64,000 nt of DNA from assembly GCA_019459145.1 (NCBI GenBank), contig JAIBEK010000020.1, positions 207,895 through 271,894 of the forward strand, given 5' to 3'. The notes beneath the pieces are model-generated. The model was given only the letters and a program-made list of their open reading frames with translations. It was not told the DNA's origin and made no database searches. A program made the translations under genes and the position numbers. The stretch's first letter is position 1, and every line of letters begins with the position of its first letter. Origin of the DNA: Arenimonas sp. Lineage in GTDB: Bacteria; Pseudomonadota; Alphaproteobacteria; Rhizobiales; Rhizobiaceae. Below are positions 20,980 to 29,726 of the stretch, in pieces.

Positions 20980-21576
20980 TTAGTCCATCCCGCAAGCCTT
21001 GCTGCCGATCTCGTCGGCCCAGTCCTCGATCGACACTGTTCTGGGGTCCACGCTGTGCGCGGTTTCGTCGCTCTTGAGCTTTCCCGTCATCACATTGTAG
21101 TCGCAGACGCCGCCGGCATCGGGATCGAGCGTGTCTCGGTAGGCGTAGGTGTAGCCGGCGACGATGAACCGGCCCTCACGATAGGCGATCGTCAGGGTCT
21201 TTTCCCAGCGGTTGCGGCCGATGCTGGAATTTTGCGACATCACGGCGATGGAGCCGTTGGGACGCGCCACGATCGCCGGTTCCTGGCCATAGAAGCCGTC
21301 CAGTCTGGTATTGCCCCAGATCTTGTCGGGCGCTGCGGCCACGAGTTTCAGCAGCGGACGATCGTTCTCGGTGACATAGAGATAAATGCCGATATCCTCG
21401 TCCTCGCTGCCGGGGGCGACAAGGAGGGCCAGATCCGTCGCTCCATCGTTGTTCCAGTCGCCGGCCGTGCCGGAGACGATGCGCTCGGCCGGAAAGGTCT
21501 GGGCGAGGGTGCCTTTGGCCGGCAGCATCCCGACCAGCATTCCCACCAGCATTCTGGCCGCTAACAATCTGATCAT
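20980..21576 (-). CDS. secreted protein with a calcium-loop-like repeat motif
   Basis: 198 residues from the ATG at 21576, chosen because GGGGGA lies seven bases upstream; TTG 21591 is the outer limit. It has an N-terminal signal peptide (IRLLAARMLVGMLVGMLPA). After it comes GTAGDWNNDGATDLALLV, a D-x-N-x-D-G loop like those of FG-GAP/VCBS or EF-hand-type calcium repeats. The C-terminal part contains two cysteines (GVCDYN, SKACGMD). Probably periplasmic. No family assigned. It stands alone, convergent with lolD. Confidence 0.8.
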   Translation of the reverse strand: MIRLLAARMLVGMLVGMLPAKGTLAQTFPAERIVSGTAGDWNNDGATDLALLVAPGSEDEDIGIYLYVTENDRPLLKLVAAAPDKIWGNTRLDGFYGQEPAIVARPNGSIAVMSQNSSIGRNRWEKTLTIAYREGRFIVAGYTYAYRDTLDPDAGGVCDYNVMTGKLKSDETAHSVDPRTVSIEDWADEIGSKACGMD

Positions 21577-21715
21577 CACCCATTCCCCCAAAGTTCAGCC
21601 CGCGCAGTCTGTCGGACTTTGCCTGCCGAGTCACGCTCGACAAGGCGTCGTAGAGGGTGTTGACAACGAAACAAAAGAAGAACATTATAGAAACATAACG
21701 AGTAAAGAGAGAGCC

Positions 21716-21802
21716 ATGACCGATATTCTTCGTGACGTTGCCGCATTCGCCTCGATTTCCATGTTCGTCGCCAGCCTCTCGGTGATCATGCTGGCGCTCT
21801 GA
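21716..21802 (+). CDS. 28-residue hydrophobic peptide upstream of dnaE
   Basis: ATG at 21716 with AGAGAG a few bases upstream, stop at 21800-21802. The peptide is MTDILRDVAAFASISMFVAS followed by eight mostly hydrophobic residues, consistent with a single membrane helix. It lies in the short gap between the secreted orphan and dnaE. It has a plausible ribosome site and a sharp hydrophobic pattern, but with so few codons it could be chance. Confidence 0.5.
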   Translation: MTDILRDVAAFASISMFVASLSVIMLAL

Positions 21803-21808
21803 TTTTAG

Positions 21809-21818
21809 CCCCCCCCCC
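21809..21818. repeat. ten-base C homopolymer
   Basis: A run of ten C between the 28-residue ORF and dnaE. The run is seven bases after the ORF's stop and about 120 bases before the dnaE start, so length change would not alter either reading frame. A short inverted repeat (GTCC/GGAC, about 21863-21880) follows. Confidence 0.9.
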
Positions 21819-21940
21819 GATGGACCCGGCGCCCGGTAAATCTGTAGAGATCCCGAGCTCGGTCCAAACTGTTCTGGACTTCCCCTCCCGCACGGCGGAA
21901 AATCACGCCTGATTCAACTGCGTGACGAGGGTCGAGTTCG

Positions 21941-24900
21941 ATGGCTGACAGGGTAGCGGGCGGGAATGGAACGGAACCGCTTGGCGCGGGGCCAGGTTTT
22001 GTCCATTTGCGCGTGCATTCGGCCTATTCGCTGCTCGAAGGGGCGCTGCCGCTCAAGAAGATTCTCGGCAAGGCCGTTGCCGACGATCAGCCGGCGATTG
22101 CCATTACCGACACCAACAACCTGTTCGTCGCGCTCGAATTCTCGCAAAAGGCGCTCGGTGACGGGCTTCAGCCGATTATCGGCTGCCAGTTGTCGATCGA
22201 CATGGAGGATGGCAGCAGTGAAAAGCGCGCCGGCCAGTCCGGGGTGAGCGCCTATCCGGCGATCGTGCTTTTGGCGGCGGATGCCGCCGGTTACGAGCGT
22301 CTCGTCGATCTGGTCAGCCGCGCCTATCTCGGCGGGGATTCGAGCCAGGCGGTCCATATTGCCATGTCCTGGCTGGAGGAACTCGGAACCGACGGATTGG
22401 TCGCACTGACCGGAGCGTCGAAAGGTCCGGTCGATGTGGCGCTCAAGGAGGGCCACCGCGCCCAGGCCGAGGCGCGTTTGGGCGCACTGAAACGGCTGTT
22501 CGGTGACCGTCTCTATGTCGAGTTGCAGCGACATGGCGAATATGATCGCGGCCATGAGCGGCGCATGGTGCAATTGGCCTATGAGCACGACGTGCCGCTG
22601 GTGGCGACCAATGAAGCCTTCTTTCCGTCGCGTGACGATTACGAGGCGCACGATGCCCTGATGGCCGTCGCGCATAATGCGATCGTCTCGGATGACAGCC
22701 GGTTCCGCCTGACGCCGGATCATTATCTAAAGAGCCGCAAGGAAATGCAGGCGCTGTTTGCCGATTTGCCCGAGGCGCTGGCCAATACGGTCGAGATCGC
22801 CCGCCGCTGTGCCTTCGTGCTCGATACCCGCAAGCCGATCCTGCCGCGCTTCACCGGCGGCACCGACGATCCGCTGGAGGCGGAGCACGCCGAGTCGCTG
22901 GAATTGCGCCGGCAGGCGGAGGAGGGGCTGGACGGGCGGCTGGCGGCCCTCGGTATGGCGCCGGGCTACGAGGAAAAGGACTATCGCGAGAGGCTGGAAT
23001 TCGAACTCGGCGTCATCGAGCGGATGAAGTTTCCGGGCTACTTCCTGATCGTTGCCGACTTCATCAAATGGGCCAAGCAGCACGACATTCCGGTCGGGCC
23101 GGGTCGTGGTTCGGGCGCGGGCTCGCTGGTCGCCTATGCGCTGACCATCACCGACGTCGACCCGCTGCGTTTCTCGCTGCTGTTCGAGCGCTTCCTCAAT
23201 CCCGAACGCGTGTCGATGCCCGACTTCGACATCGACTTCTGCCAGGATCGCCGCGAAGAAGTCATCCGCTACGTGCAGCAGAAATATGGCCGCGAGCAGG
23301 TGGCACAGATCATCACCTTCGGATCGCTCCAGGCCCGCGCGGCCTTGCGCGACGTCGGCCGCGTGCTGGAAATGTCCTATGGCCAGGTCGACAAGATCTG
23401 CAAGCTGGTGCCGAACAATCCCGCCAATCCGACCCCGTTGTCGAAGGCGATCGAGGAGGAGCCGAAGCTGCGCGAGGCGGCCGAGGAGGAGCCCGTGGTG
23501 GCGCGTCTGCTCGACATCGCCCAGAAGATCGAGGGGCTTTACCGCCATGCCTCGACCCATGCCGCCGGCATCGTCATCGGCGACCGTCCGCTGTCCAAGC
23601 TCGTGCCGATGTATCGCGATCCGCGCTCCGACATGCCGGTCACCCAGTTCAACATGAAATGGGTCGAGCAGGCCGGCCTCGTCAAGTTCGACTTCCTCGG
23701 CCTGAAGACCCTGACCGTCTTGAAGACGGCGGTCGATTTCGTCCACGAGCAGCGCGGAGTGAAGGTCGATCTTGCCGCAATCCCGCTGGACGACAAGCCG
23801 ACCTATGAAATGCTGTCGCGCGGCGAGACGGTCGGCGTCTTCCAGGTGGAAAGCGCCGGCATGCGCAAGGCGCTGATCGGCATGCGGCCCGACTGCATCG
23901 AGGATATCATCGCGCTGGTCGCGCTCTATCGTCCTGGCCCGATGGAGAATATCCCGGTCTACAATGCCCGAAAGCACGGCGAGGAGGAGATCGCCTCCAT
24001 CCATCCGCAGATCGACTACCTGCTGAAGGAAACCCAAGGGGTTATCGTCTACCAGGAACAGGTCATGCAGATCGCCCAGGTTCTGTCGGGCTATTCGCTC
24101 GGCGAAGCCGACCTTCTGCGCCGTGCCATGGGCAAGAAAATCAAGGCGGAGATGGACCAGCAGAGCGCCCGCTTCGTCGATGGCGCGATGAAGAACGGCG
24201 TGTCCAAGCCGCAGGCGGAGAACATCTTCGAACTCTTGGCCAAGTTCGCCAATTACGGCTTCAACAAGTCGCATGCGGCGGCCTACGCCATCGTTTCCTA
24301 CCAGACCGCCTACATGAAGGCGCATTTCCCCACCGAGTTCCTCGCCGCCTCGATGACGCTCGACATGGCGAATACGGAAAAGCTCAACGACTTCCGCCAG
24401 GATGCCGGCCGGCTCGGCATCGAGATCGTGCCACCCTCGGTGCAGACATCGTTCCGCCATTTCCAGGCCGGTCCGAACCGCATCTTCTATGCGCTCGCCG
24501 CTCTGAAGGGCGTCGGCGATTCGGCGGTCGAACACATCGTTTCCGTGCGTGGTGATAAGCCTTTCGAATCGATCGAGGATTTCTGCCTGCGCATCGATCC
24601 GAAGCAGGTCAACCGCCGCGTCTTCGAAAGCCTGATCTGCGCCGGCGCCTTCGATTGTTTCGGCCGCGATCGGGCCGAATTGGTGGGGGGCCTCGATCGC
24701 ATCCTGGGCTATGCCCAGCGCGCCCAGGAAAACGCGGTCAGCGGCCAGTCCGACATGTTCGGCTCCGGCGCGGCAAGCGGACCGGAGCGCATTTCCTTCC
24801 CCGACTTTTCGGCCTGGCTGCCGTCGGAAAAGCTGATGCGCGAATTCCAGGTGCTCGGCTTCTACCTGACGGCGCACCCGCTCGATTCCTATCGGTCGCT

Positions 24901-25441
24901 GCTCGACAAGCTGCGCGTTCAGAATTTCGCCGATTTTTCCCAGTCGGTTCGTCAGGGCGCGACCGCCGGAAGGCTGGCCGGCACCGTGATCGCCAGACAG
25001 GAACGCAAGACCCGCACCGGCAACAAGATGGGTATCGTCACCTTCTCCGACGCGTCGGGACAATATGAAGCGGTGCTGTTCTCGGAAGGGTTGAACCAGT
25101 ATCGCGACCTGCTCGAATCCGGCAAGTCGCTGGTCATCACGGTGGCGGCGGAAGAGCGACCGGAAGGCATCGGGCTGCGCATCCAGACGGCCCAGTCGCT
25201 GGAGGAGAAATCGGTCCAGATGCAGAAGGCGTTGCGGGTCTATGTGCGCGATTCCGGCCCGCTGAAGACGGTCGCCGCCCATCTCAACACCCGCGGCGAC
25301 GGCCTGGTGTCCTTCATCGTCATCAAGGACGACGGCCAGCGCGAGATCGAGGTGGAACTCACCGAGAAATACCGCATCTCGCCGGAAATCGCCGCCGCCA
25401 TGCGCTCCGCGCCGGGCGTGATCGACGTCGAACTGGTCTGA
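21941..25441 (+). CDS. dnaE: DNA polymerase III subunit alpha
   Basis: 1166 residues, the replicative polymerase catalytic subunit (class C family). The PHP domain starts near residue 20 (FVHLRVHSAYSLLEGALPLK). The catalytic core has GPGRGSGAGSLVAYAL and the acidic active-site motif PDFDIDFCQDRREEVI. A helix-hairpin-helix region and an OB-fold segment (AGRLAGTVIARQERKTRTGN) follow near the C-terminus. The length is typical for DnaE1. The gene stands alone on the plus strand, convergent with the L,D-transpeptidase. Confidence 0.97.
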   Translation: MADRVAGGNGTEPLGAGPGFVHLRVHSAYSLLEGALPLKKILGKAVADDQPAIAITDTNNLFVALEFSQKALGDGLQPIIGCQLSIDMEDGSSEKRAGQSGVSAYPAIVLLAADAAGYERLVDLVSRAYLGGDSSQAVHIAMSWLEELGTDGLVALTGASKGPVDVALKEGHRAQAEARLGALKRLFGDRLYVELQRHGEYDRGHERRMVQLAYEHDVPLVATNEAFFPSRDDYEAHDALMAVAHNAIVSDDSRFRLTPDHYLKSRKEMQALFADLPEALANTVEIARRCAFVLDTRKPILPRFTGGTDDPLEAEHAESLELRRQAEEGLDGRLAALGMAPGYEEKDYRERLEFELGVIERMKFPGYFLIVADFIKWAKQHDIPVGPGRGSGAGSLVAYALTITDVDPLRFSLLFERFLNPERVSMPDFDIDFCQDRREEVIRYVQQKYGREQVAQIITFGSLQARAALRDVGRVLEMSYGQVDKICKLVPNNPANPTPLSKAIEEEPKLREAAEEEPVVARLLDIAQKIEGLYRHASTHAAGIVIGDRPLSKLVPMYRDPRSDMPVTQFNMKWVEQAGLVKFDFLGLKTLTVLKTAVDFVHEQRGVKVDLAAIPLDDKPTYEMLSRGETVGVFQVESAGMRKALIGMRPDCIEDIIALVALYRPGPMENIPVYNARKHGEEEIASIHPQIDYLLKETQGVIVYQEQVMQIAQVLSGYSLGEADLLRRAMGKKIKAEMDQQSARFVDGAMKNGVSKPQAENIFELLAKFANYGFNKSHAAAYAIVSYQTAYMKAHFPTEFLAASMTLDMANTEKLNDFRQDAGRLGIEIVPPSVQTSFRHFQAGPNRIFYALAALKGVGDSAVEHIVSVRGDKPFESIEDFCLRIDPKQVNRRVFESLICAGAFDCFGRDRAELVGGLDRILGYAQRAQENAVSGQSDMFGSGAASGPERISFPDFSAWLPSEKLMREFQVLGFYLTAHPLDSYRSLLDKLRVQNFADFSQSVRQGATAGRLAGTVIARQERKTRTGNKMGIVTFSDASGQYEAVLFSEGLNQYRDLLESGKSLVITVAAEERPEGIGLRIQTAQSLEEKSVQMQKALRVYVRDSGPLKTVAAHLNTRGDGLVSFIVIKDDGQREIEVELTEKYRISPEIAAAMRSAPGVIDVELV

Positions 25442-25453
25442 GCCGCTGGCGCC

Positions 25454-26701
25454 TCAGGCCTTGGGTGCGCGGTGGGTGATGGTGATGAAGTCCGTGCCGG
25501 GGCCGGTTTCCTGCCCGGTGCCGGTATCCGAGATGGTCAGCGAGGTCCCTTCGCTCATCAGTGTCTCTATCCGGTGGCGGATGTCGTCGGGGATGGTGAT
25601 CCGGTCCAGCGCGGCCGCGGCATTGTCGATGGTGGCGTCGCCGGACGGCTTTGTGATGCCGAGCCGCTTGGCCGTCGTCTTCGAAATGTAATTGTCGAGC
25701 GTCACGGCGCGCCAAGCGGCCTTGCCGCCGTAGCGGTCGACATCGACCGCCTCGATCAGGTGCGTGCCGAGGGCAATATGCGGGTCTTTGATGGTGACCG
25801 GCGCTTCGAACATCGGCTTAAACTTCTGACGCACCATGATCTGGCCGAGTGGCGGCTGGCCCTTGCCTGCGCTCTGGTAGAGAGCGTCCAGAAATTCGGC
25901 GGTGATCAGTTCGCCACGGGTGTCGAGACCTTTCCAGCGCTTGAAGCCGTTGACGGCCGAGATGGTCAGCTTGCCGATATGTCCGTCCGGAACGCCGGCG
26001 TCGAAACCGAGTTCGCCGAGCAGCGCTTGCGCGTCGAGCAATGTCTCGCGCTGGCCGCGCCGTGTGATGAGAATTCGAAGCGGCGGCTGGTCCTCGAGCA
26101 CCACCTTGGCGGTGACACCCGCCTTGGGCAGCACATCGGCCATCGCCACCTCGACCGGCTTCAGCGAGGCGTCGATCGTGGCGGGGCGCAATTGTGCGTC
26201 CGACAGCAACTGGCCCTCGGGCGAGGGGAGGCGCGGTGCAAAAAGCGCCGCATGCTCGAGCCAGACGGGCGTGACCGGCTGGTCGGTGATGATGACATGC
26301 GCGCCGCGCTCGGTCATCGCGAACAGGTCCTTGGCGAAGGCGCGCGGCAGGCGGATGCAGCCGTGCGAGGCTGGATAGCTGGGCACGCTGCTCGATTCGT
26401 GCAGCGCCACGCCCGACCAGGTGATGCGCTGCATCCACGGCATCGGCGCGTTCGAATAGAGATTGGATTCGTGGTACTTGCGCTTTTCCAGGATCGAGAA
26501 AATGCCGGACGGCGTGGTATGGCCGGGCTTGCCGGTCGATACCCTGGAGGTTGCGATTACCCGATCGCCGTCATAGACCGTCAGCGATTGCTCGGCCTTC
26601 GACACGAAGATTTGCAGCGCGTCTCCACCGCCGGCCAGGGCCGGCGTGGCGAGAATGGTCGCGGACAGGAGGCTGAGTGAGGCAGCCAGTGACTTGAGCA
26701 T
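25454..26701 (-). CDS. L,D-transpeptidase with peptidoglycan-binding-like domain
   Basis: 415 residues from ATG 26701 (MLKSLAASLSLLSATILATP), which gives a clean signal peptide. The YkuD domain at about 30-150 has the catalytic motif SHGCIRLPRAFAKDLF with the nucleophilic Cys and upstream ALHESSS. A peptidoglycan-binding-like segment (LLGELGFDAGVPDGHIGKLT) lies near residues 225-260. These enzymes cross-link peptidoglycan or anchor proteins to it in the periplasm. The tail is disordered and Thr/Gly-rich. Which L,D-reaction it performs cannot be told. Confidence 0.9.
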   Translation of the reverse strand: MLKSLAASLSLLSATILATPALAGGGDALQIFVSKAEQSLTVYDGDRVIATSRVSTGKPGHTTPSGIFSILEKRKYHESNLYSNAPMPWMQRITWSGVALHESSSVPSYPASHGCIRLPRAFAKDLFAMTERGAHVIITDQPVTPVWLEHAALFAPRLPSPEGQLLSDAQLRPATIDASLKPVEVAMADVLPKAGVTAKVVLEDQPPLRILITRRGQRETLLDAQALLGELGFDAGVPDGHIGKLTISAVNGFKRWKGLDTRGELITAEFLDALYQSAGKGQPPLGQIMVRQKFKPMFEAPVTIKDPHIALGTHLIEAVDVDRYGGKAAWRAVTLDNYISKTTAKRLGITKPSGDATIDNAAAALDRITIPDDIRHRIETLMSEGTSLTISDTGTGQETGPGTDFITITHRAPKA

Positions 26702-26830
26702 GATACGGGACCCCCTACGCAATACGGATTTCCCCAGACTATAATTGCAAAATTAAGGAAAGTTTGAAGAGAAATCGATCTTCACGAACTCGTGTAGATC
26801 ATGTGCACTTGATATCTTGCCCGGACCATT

Positions 26831-26849
26831 CACCCTTTTTTAAAGGGTG
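26831..26849. terminator. palindromic hairpin downstream of dinB
   Basis: An 8-bp stem (CACCCTTT with AAAGGGTG, three-base loop) lies 21 bases past the dinB stop in the 168-base gap to the transpeptidase gene. It has no U-run on either side, so terminator function is weakly supported. Confidence 0.35.
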
Positions 26850-26869
26850 CTTTCCTCGGCAAGTATATT

Positions 26870-28168
26870 TCACCGATCGCCTGTCTTGTCCTTCGTCGGA
26901 AACGTATAGCCGGTCTGTACGCTTGCCTTGCCGAACTTGTCGCGCAGTTTATCCATGGCTGCCTCGGCGGCGGCGCGGCGCCGCGCCTGTTCGTCCACCA
27001 GATCCGGCGGATCGGCGAGGGCTTGCCCCTGCAGGTCCGACACGCCGATGCCGATCAGGCGAAAGCGCGTGCCGTCGGCTTCCTTTTCCAGAAGCGTCAG
27101 TCCGGTGCGGAAGATCCGGTCGGCCAGTTGGGTCGGGTCGTCGAGGCGGCGATTGCGCGTGCGTCCCTTGAAGTCGGCGGTCTTGAGTTTCAGGACGACG
27201 GTCTGACCGGCGGTGCCGCTCTTCTTCAAACGCCAGGCGACCTTTTCCGACAGCGCCCGCAGGTGCGTGACCAGGTCCTCGAAATGCCAGATGTCATCGA
27301 AAAAGGTGGTTTCGGCCGAAACGCTCTTGGCGGCGTCATTGAGATGGACGTCGCGGTCGTCGATGCCGCGCGACAGACGAAACAGCCGCTGCCCCATGCT
27401 GCCGTAACGGCGCATCAGGTCGCCTTCCTCCATCGTCTGCAACTGGCCGACCGAGCGGATGCCGTCGCGCTCCAGCGTCGCGGCAAAGGCCTTGCCGACG
27501 CCCCAGATCGTCGTGACCGGGCGCGGCGCGAGGAAGGACAGCGCCTCGGCCTCGCCGATGACCGAGAAGCCGCGTGGCTTTTGCAGGTCGGAAGCCACCT
27601 TGGCTAAAAACTTGCAATAGGAAAGGCCGACCGAGACCGTGATGCCGATCTCTTTTTCCACCCGCCGGGCAAAGCGCGCCAGGACCCGCGCCGGCGGGTC
27701 GTGATGCAAACGCTCGGTTCCCTTGAGCTCGAGAAAGGCCTCGTCGATTGACAGCGGCTGAACCAGCGGTGTCAGCTCCTCCATCATGGCTCGGACCTGG
27801 CGGCCGACGCGGGCGTATTTTTCCATGTCCGGCCTGATCACCACGGCTTGCGGACAGGCCTCCAGCGCCTTGAACATGGGCATGGCGGAGCGTACTCCGT
27901 GGATGCGGGCGATATAGCAGGCGGTCGAGACAACGCCGCGCTTTCCCCCACCGATGATCACCGGCTTGTCGATGAGCTCGGGATTGTCACGCTTCTCGAC
28001 CGAGGCATAGAAGGCGTCGCAATCGATATGGGCGAGCGTCAGCCGGTAGAGTTCCGGATGGTAGACGAGGCGGGGACTGCCACAGGCGCGGCAACGCTTT
28101 GCTCCCTCCGCCTGACCCGTCAGGCAGTCGCGGCAAAAACCCGGATACTGGATCGCGTCATCGGTCAT
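26870..28168 (-). CDS. dinB: DNA polymerase IV (Y family) with N-terminal zinc-ribbon-like segment
   Basis: 432 residues from ATG 28168. This is a lesion-bypass polymerase. Residues 41-430 carry the Y-family core: [19 protein letters not shown] (catalytic Asp at 49), SIDEAFLEL (catalytic Asp/Glu), then the thumb and little-finger domains. The first 40 residues are an addition to standard DinB: two CxxC pairs (C12/C15 and C26/C29) that look like a small zinc ribbon. The C-terminus lacks an obvious canonical beta-clamp motif by eye. Upstream minus-strand neighbours are the HAD and DUF3572 genes. Confidence 0.93.
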   Translation of the reverse strand: MTDDAIQYPGFCRDCLTGQAEGAKRCRACGSPRLVYHPELYRLTLAHIDCDAFYASVEKRDNPELIDKPVIIGGGKRGVVSTACYIARIHGVRSAMPMFKALEACPQAVVIRPDMEKYARVGRQVRAMMEELTPLVQPLSIDEAFLELKGTERLHHDPPARVLARFARRVEKEIGITVSVGLSYCKFLAKVASDLQKPRGFSVIGEAEALSFLAPRPVTTIWGVGKAFAATLERDGIRSVGQLQTMEEGDLMRRYGSMGQRLFRLSRGIDDRDVHLNDAAKSVSAETTFFDDIWHFEDLVTHLRALSEKVAWRLKKSGTAGQTVVLKLKTADFKGRTRNRRLDDPTQLADRIFRTGLTLLEKEADGTRFRLIGIGVSDLQGQALADPPDLVDEQARRRAAAEAAMDKLRDKFGKASVQTGYTFPTKDKTGDR

Positions 28169-28278
28169 GGCAGGAACAAAGGTTGAACAACGGCAGGATA
28201 GGGACTTGCATCGCGCGCCGCAAGACCAGGCCGATGGATGGTTTCTGCCGGCCGGATCGATCCGCCGGTGCGGCGCCG

Positions 28279-28914
28279 TCAGGTCGCCAGGTGGGCGCAG
28301 ATGAGTTGCTCGGCTTCCGTCCAATCGAGCGCCCGGCGCACGGCCGCACCGGCCGGCGGCGCCAGGGCGTGGATGTCGACCGGCGGCGGCAGATGGACGA
28401 GCAGGCAGTCGGGAACATGGTCGCCGACCGAATGAAGATTGTGCACCATGTCGTCGACGAAGGCGACCGGGAGAGGGCGTCCGGCGTGCAACCGATGAAC
28501 CACCGGACCTTTGGCTTCTTCCGCCGCGATCAACGGATAGTCGAGGGCGAAAAGATCGAGCAGGCGCCTGCGGGCCGGCGCATGGCGTGCCGGCATCGCC
28601 GTCAGGAAGACCAGGTCGGCGCGCGCGGCGAGGCGTGCCAGCGTGTCCACGACCCCGAGGAACGGCGTCTGCCACGCCTCCTGGGCGGCGAAGAACGCTT
28701 CGATCAACTCGCTGACGGCGCCGTCTTCGAGCGGTGTTTCATCCAGGGCGCATACGATATTGCCGTGCAGCCGGAACGAACGGGGCAGGAGCCGATGGCC
28801 TCGGCTTTGAAGAAATGCCCGGAAGGGCGTGACGAATTCGAGCACGACGTCATCGACGTCGCACACGACCAGTGGTCTTGCCGTCAACCGGACCGCGTCG
28901 AGCCCGATCACCAT
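28279..28914 (-). CDS. HAD superfamily hydrolase-like protein
   Basis: 211 residues. Motif I appears as [12 protein letters not shown] near residues 16-27 (Asp-x-Asp), motif II as LVFLTAMPA, and a late acidic motif as [10 protein letters not shown], matching the haloacid dehalogenase fold. The substrate is unknown. The start codon directly abuts the stop of the DUF3572 gene (TGA then ATG), so the two are co-translated; dinB follows 110 bases downstream. Confidence 0.85.
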   Translation of the reverse strand: MVIGLDAVRLTARPLVVCDVDDVVLEFVTPFRAFLQSRGHRLLPRSFRLHGNIVCALDETPLEDGAVSELIEAFFAAQEAWQTPFLGVVDTLARLAARADLVFLTAMPARHAPARRRLLDLFALDYPLIAAEEAKGPVVHRLHAGRPLPVAFVDDMVHNLHSVGDHVPDCLLVHLPPPVDIHALAPPAGAAVRRALDWTEAEQLICAHLAT

Positions 28915-29208
28915 TCAGCATTCTCCCGAATCGAGCGTCGGGCCGGTATAGTGCTGCGAGGCCCGGACCACGGCTTCCGGCGCGATGCCCGTTGCCGTGC
29001 TGAAGGCCATCAGCGTAGGCTCATGCGCCATCAGGAAATCCAGCATGCCGGCCATGAAGGCCGGGTCGCCGACCGACTGCCGCAACTGGTCGGGACGCGT
29101 GCCCGACAGCGCCAGAAAGCGCCCCAGCATGTCTGGTTCCCCCGCCAGCCAGCCGAGCACGGCAATGGCGGTTTCCTCGGCTTCGGCGGATATGCTGCTG
29201 TTCTTCAT
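28915..29208 (-). CDS. DUF3572 family protein
   Basis: 97 residues. The pattern EETAIAVLGWLAGEPDMLGRFLALSG and later FMAGMLDFLMAHEP is that of DUF3572, a small alphaproteobacterial family usually coded next to divK. No catalytic residues are known. It is divergent from divK across a 133-base gap and is followed immediately by the HAD gene. Confidence 0.85.
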   Translation of the reverse strand: MKNSSISAEAEETAIAVLGWLAGEPDMLGRFLALSGTRPDQLRQSVGDPAFMAGMLDFLMAHEPTLMAFSTATGIAPEAVVRASQHYTGPTLDSGEC

Positions 29209-29341
29209 CGGCCTTTTTGTCTTCTCTGACAGAGTTACCTATTTCTCAACCAAATGACCTTAGCATGGGATCGCACCAGAAGTGCAGACTGCCGCGCCGT
29301 AAAGATGAGCGGACGCCAGGCGGGATCAAGGGACGGGGTTT

Positions 29342-29713
29342 ATGCCGAAGAAGGTAATGATTGTCGAAGACAACGAGCTCAACATGAAGCTCTTCCGCGA
29401 TCTTATCGAAGCTTCGGGCTATGAGACGATCCAGACCCGCAACGGCCTAGAAGCGCTCGATCTGGCCCGCCAGCACCGTCCCGACCTGATTCTGATGGAT
29501 ATTCAATTGCCGGAGGTCTCGGGCCTCGACGTCACGCGATGGCTGAAGGAAGATCCGGAGCTGCACGTGATTCCCGTGATCGCTGTCACGGCCTTTGCGA
29601 TGAAGGGCGACGAGGAGCGCATCCGCCAGGGTGGTTGCGAGGCCTATGTCTCGAAACCGATTTCGGTGCCGAAGTTCATCGAGACGATCAAGACCTATCT
29701 GGGCGACGCGTGA
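29342..29713 (+). CDS. divK: single-domain response regulator DivK
   Basis: 123 residues, only a receiver domain. The phosphorylated Asp is D53 ([13 protein letters not shown]), with the acidic pair in VEDN and the conserved Lys in AYVSKPISV. DivK controls the DivJ/PleC kinases and through them CtrA in the cell cycle. The adjoining pleD gene 13 bases downstream supports this specific assignment over a generic receiver. Confidence 0.94.
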   Translation: MPKKVMIVEDNELNMKLFRDLIEASGYETIQTRNGLEALDLARQHRPDLILMDIQLPEVSGLDVTRWLKEDPELHVIPVIAVTAFAMKGDEERIRQGGCEAYVSKPISVPKFIETIKTYLGDA

Positions 29714-29726
29714 GGGAACGGGGCCG

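Noticed and set aside
20958..20991. Inverted repeat GGGATGG/CCATCCC between lolD and the secreted orphan
   Set aside because: The 20-base loop and missing T-run make a terminator unlikely, and half of it is inside the orphan's coding end.
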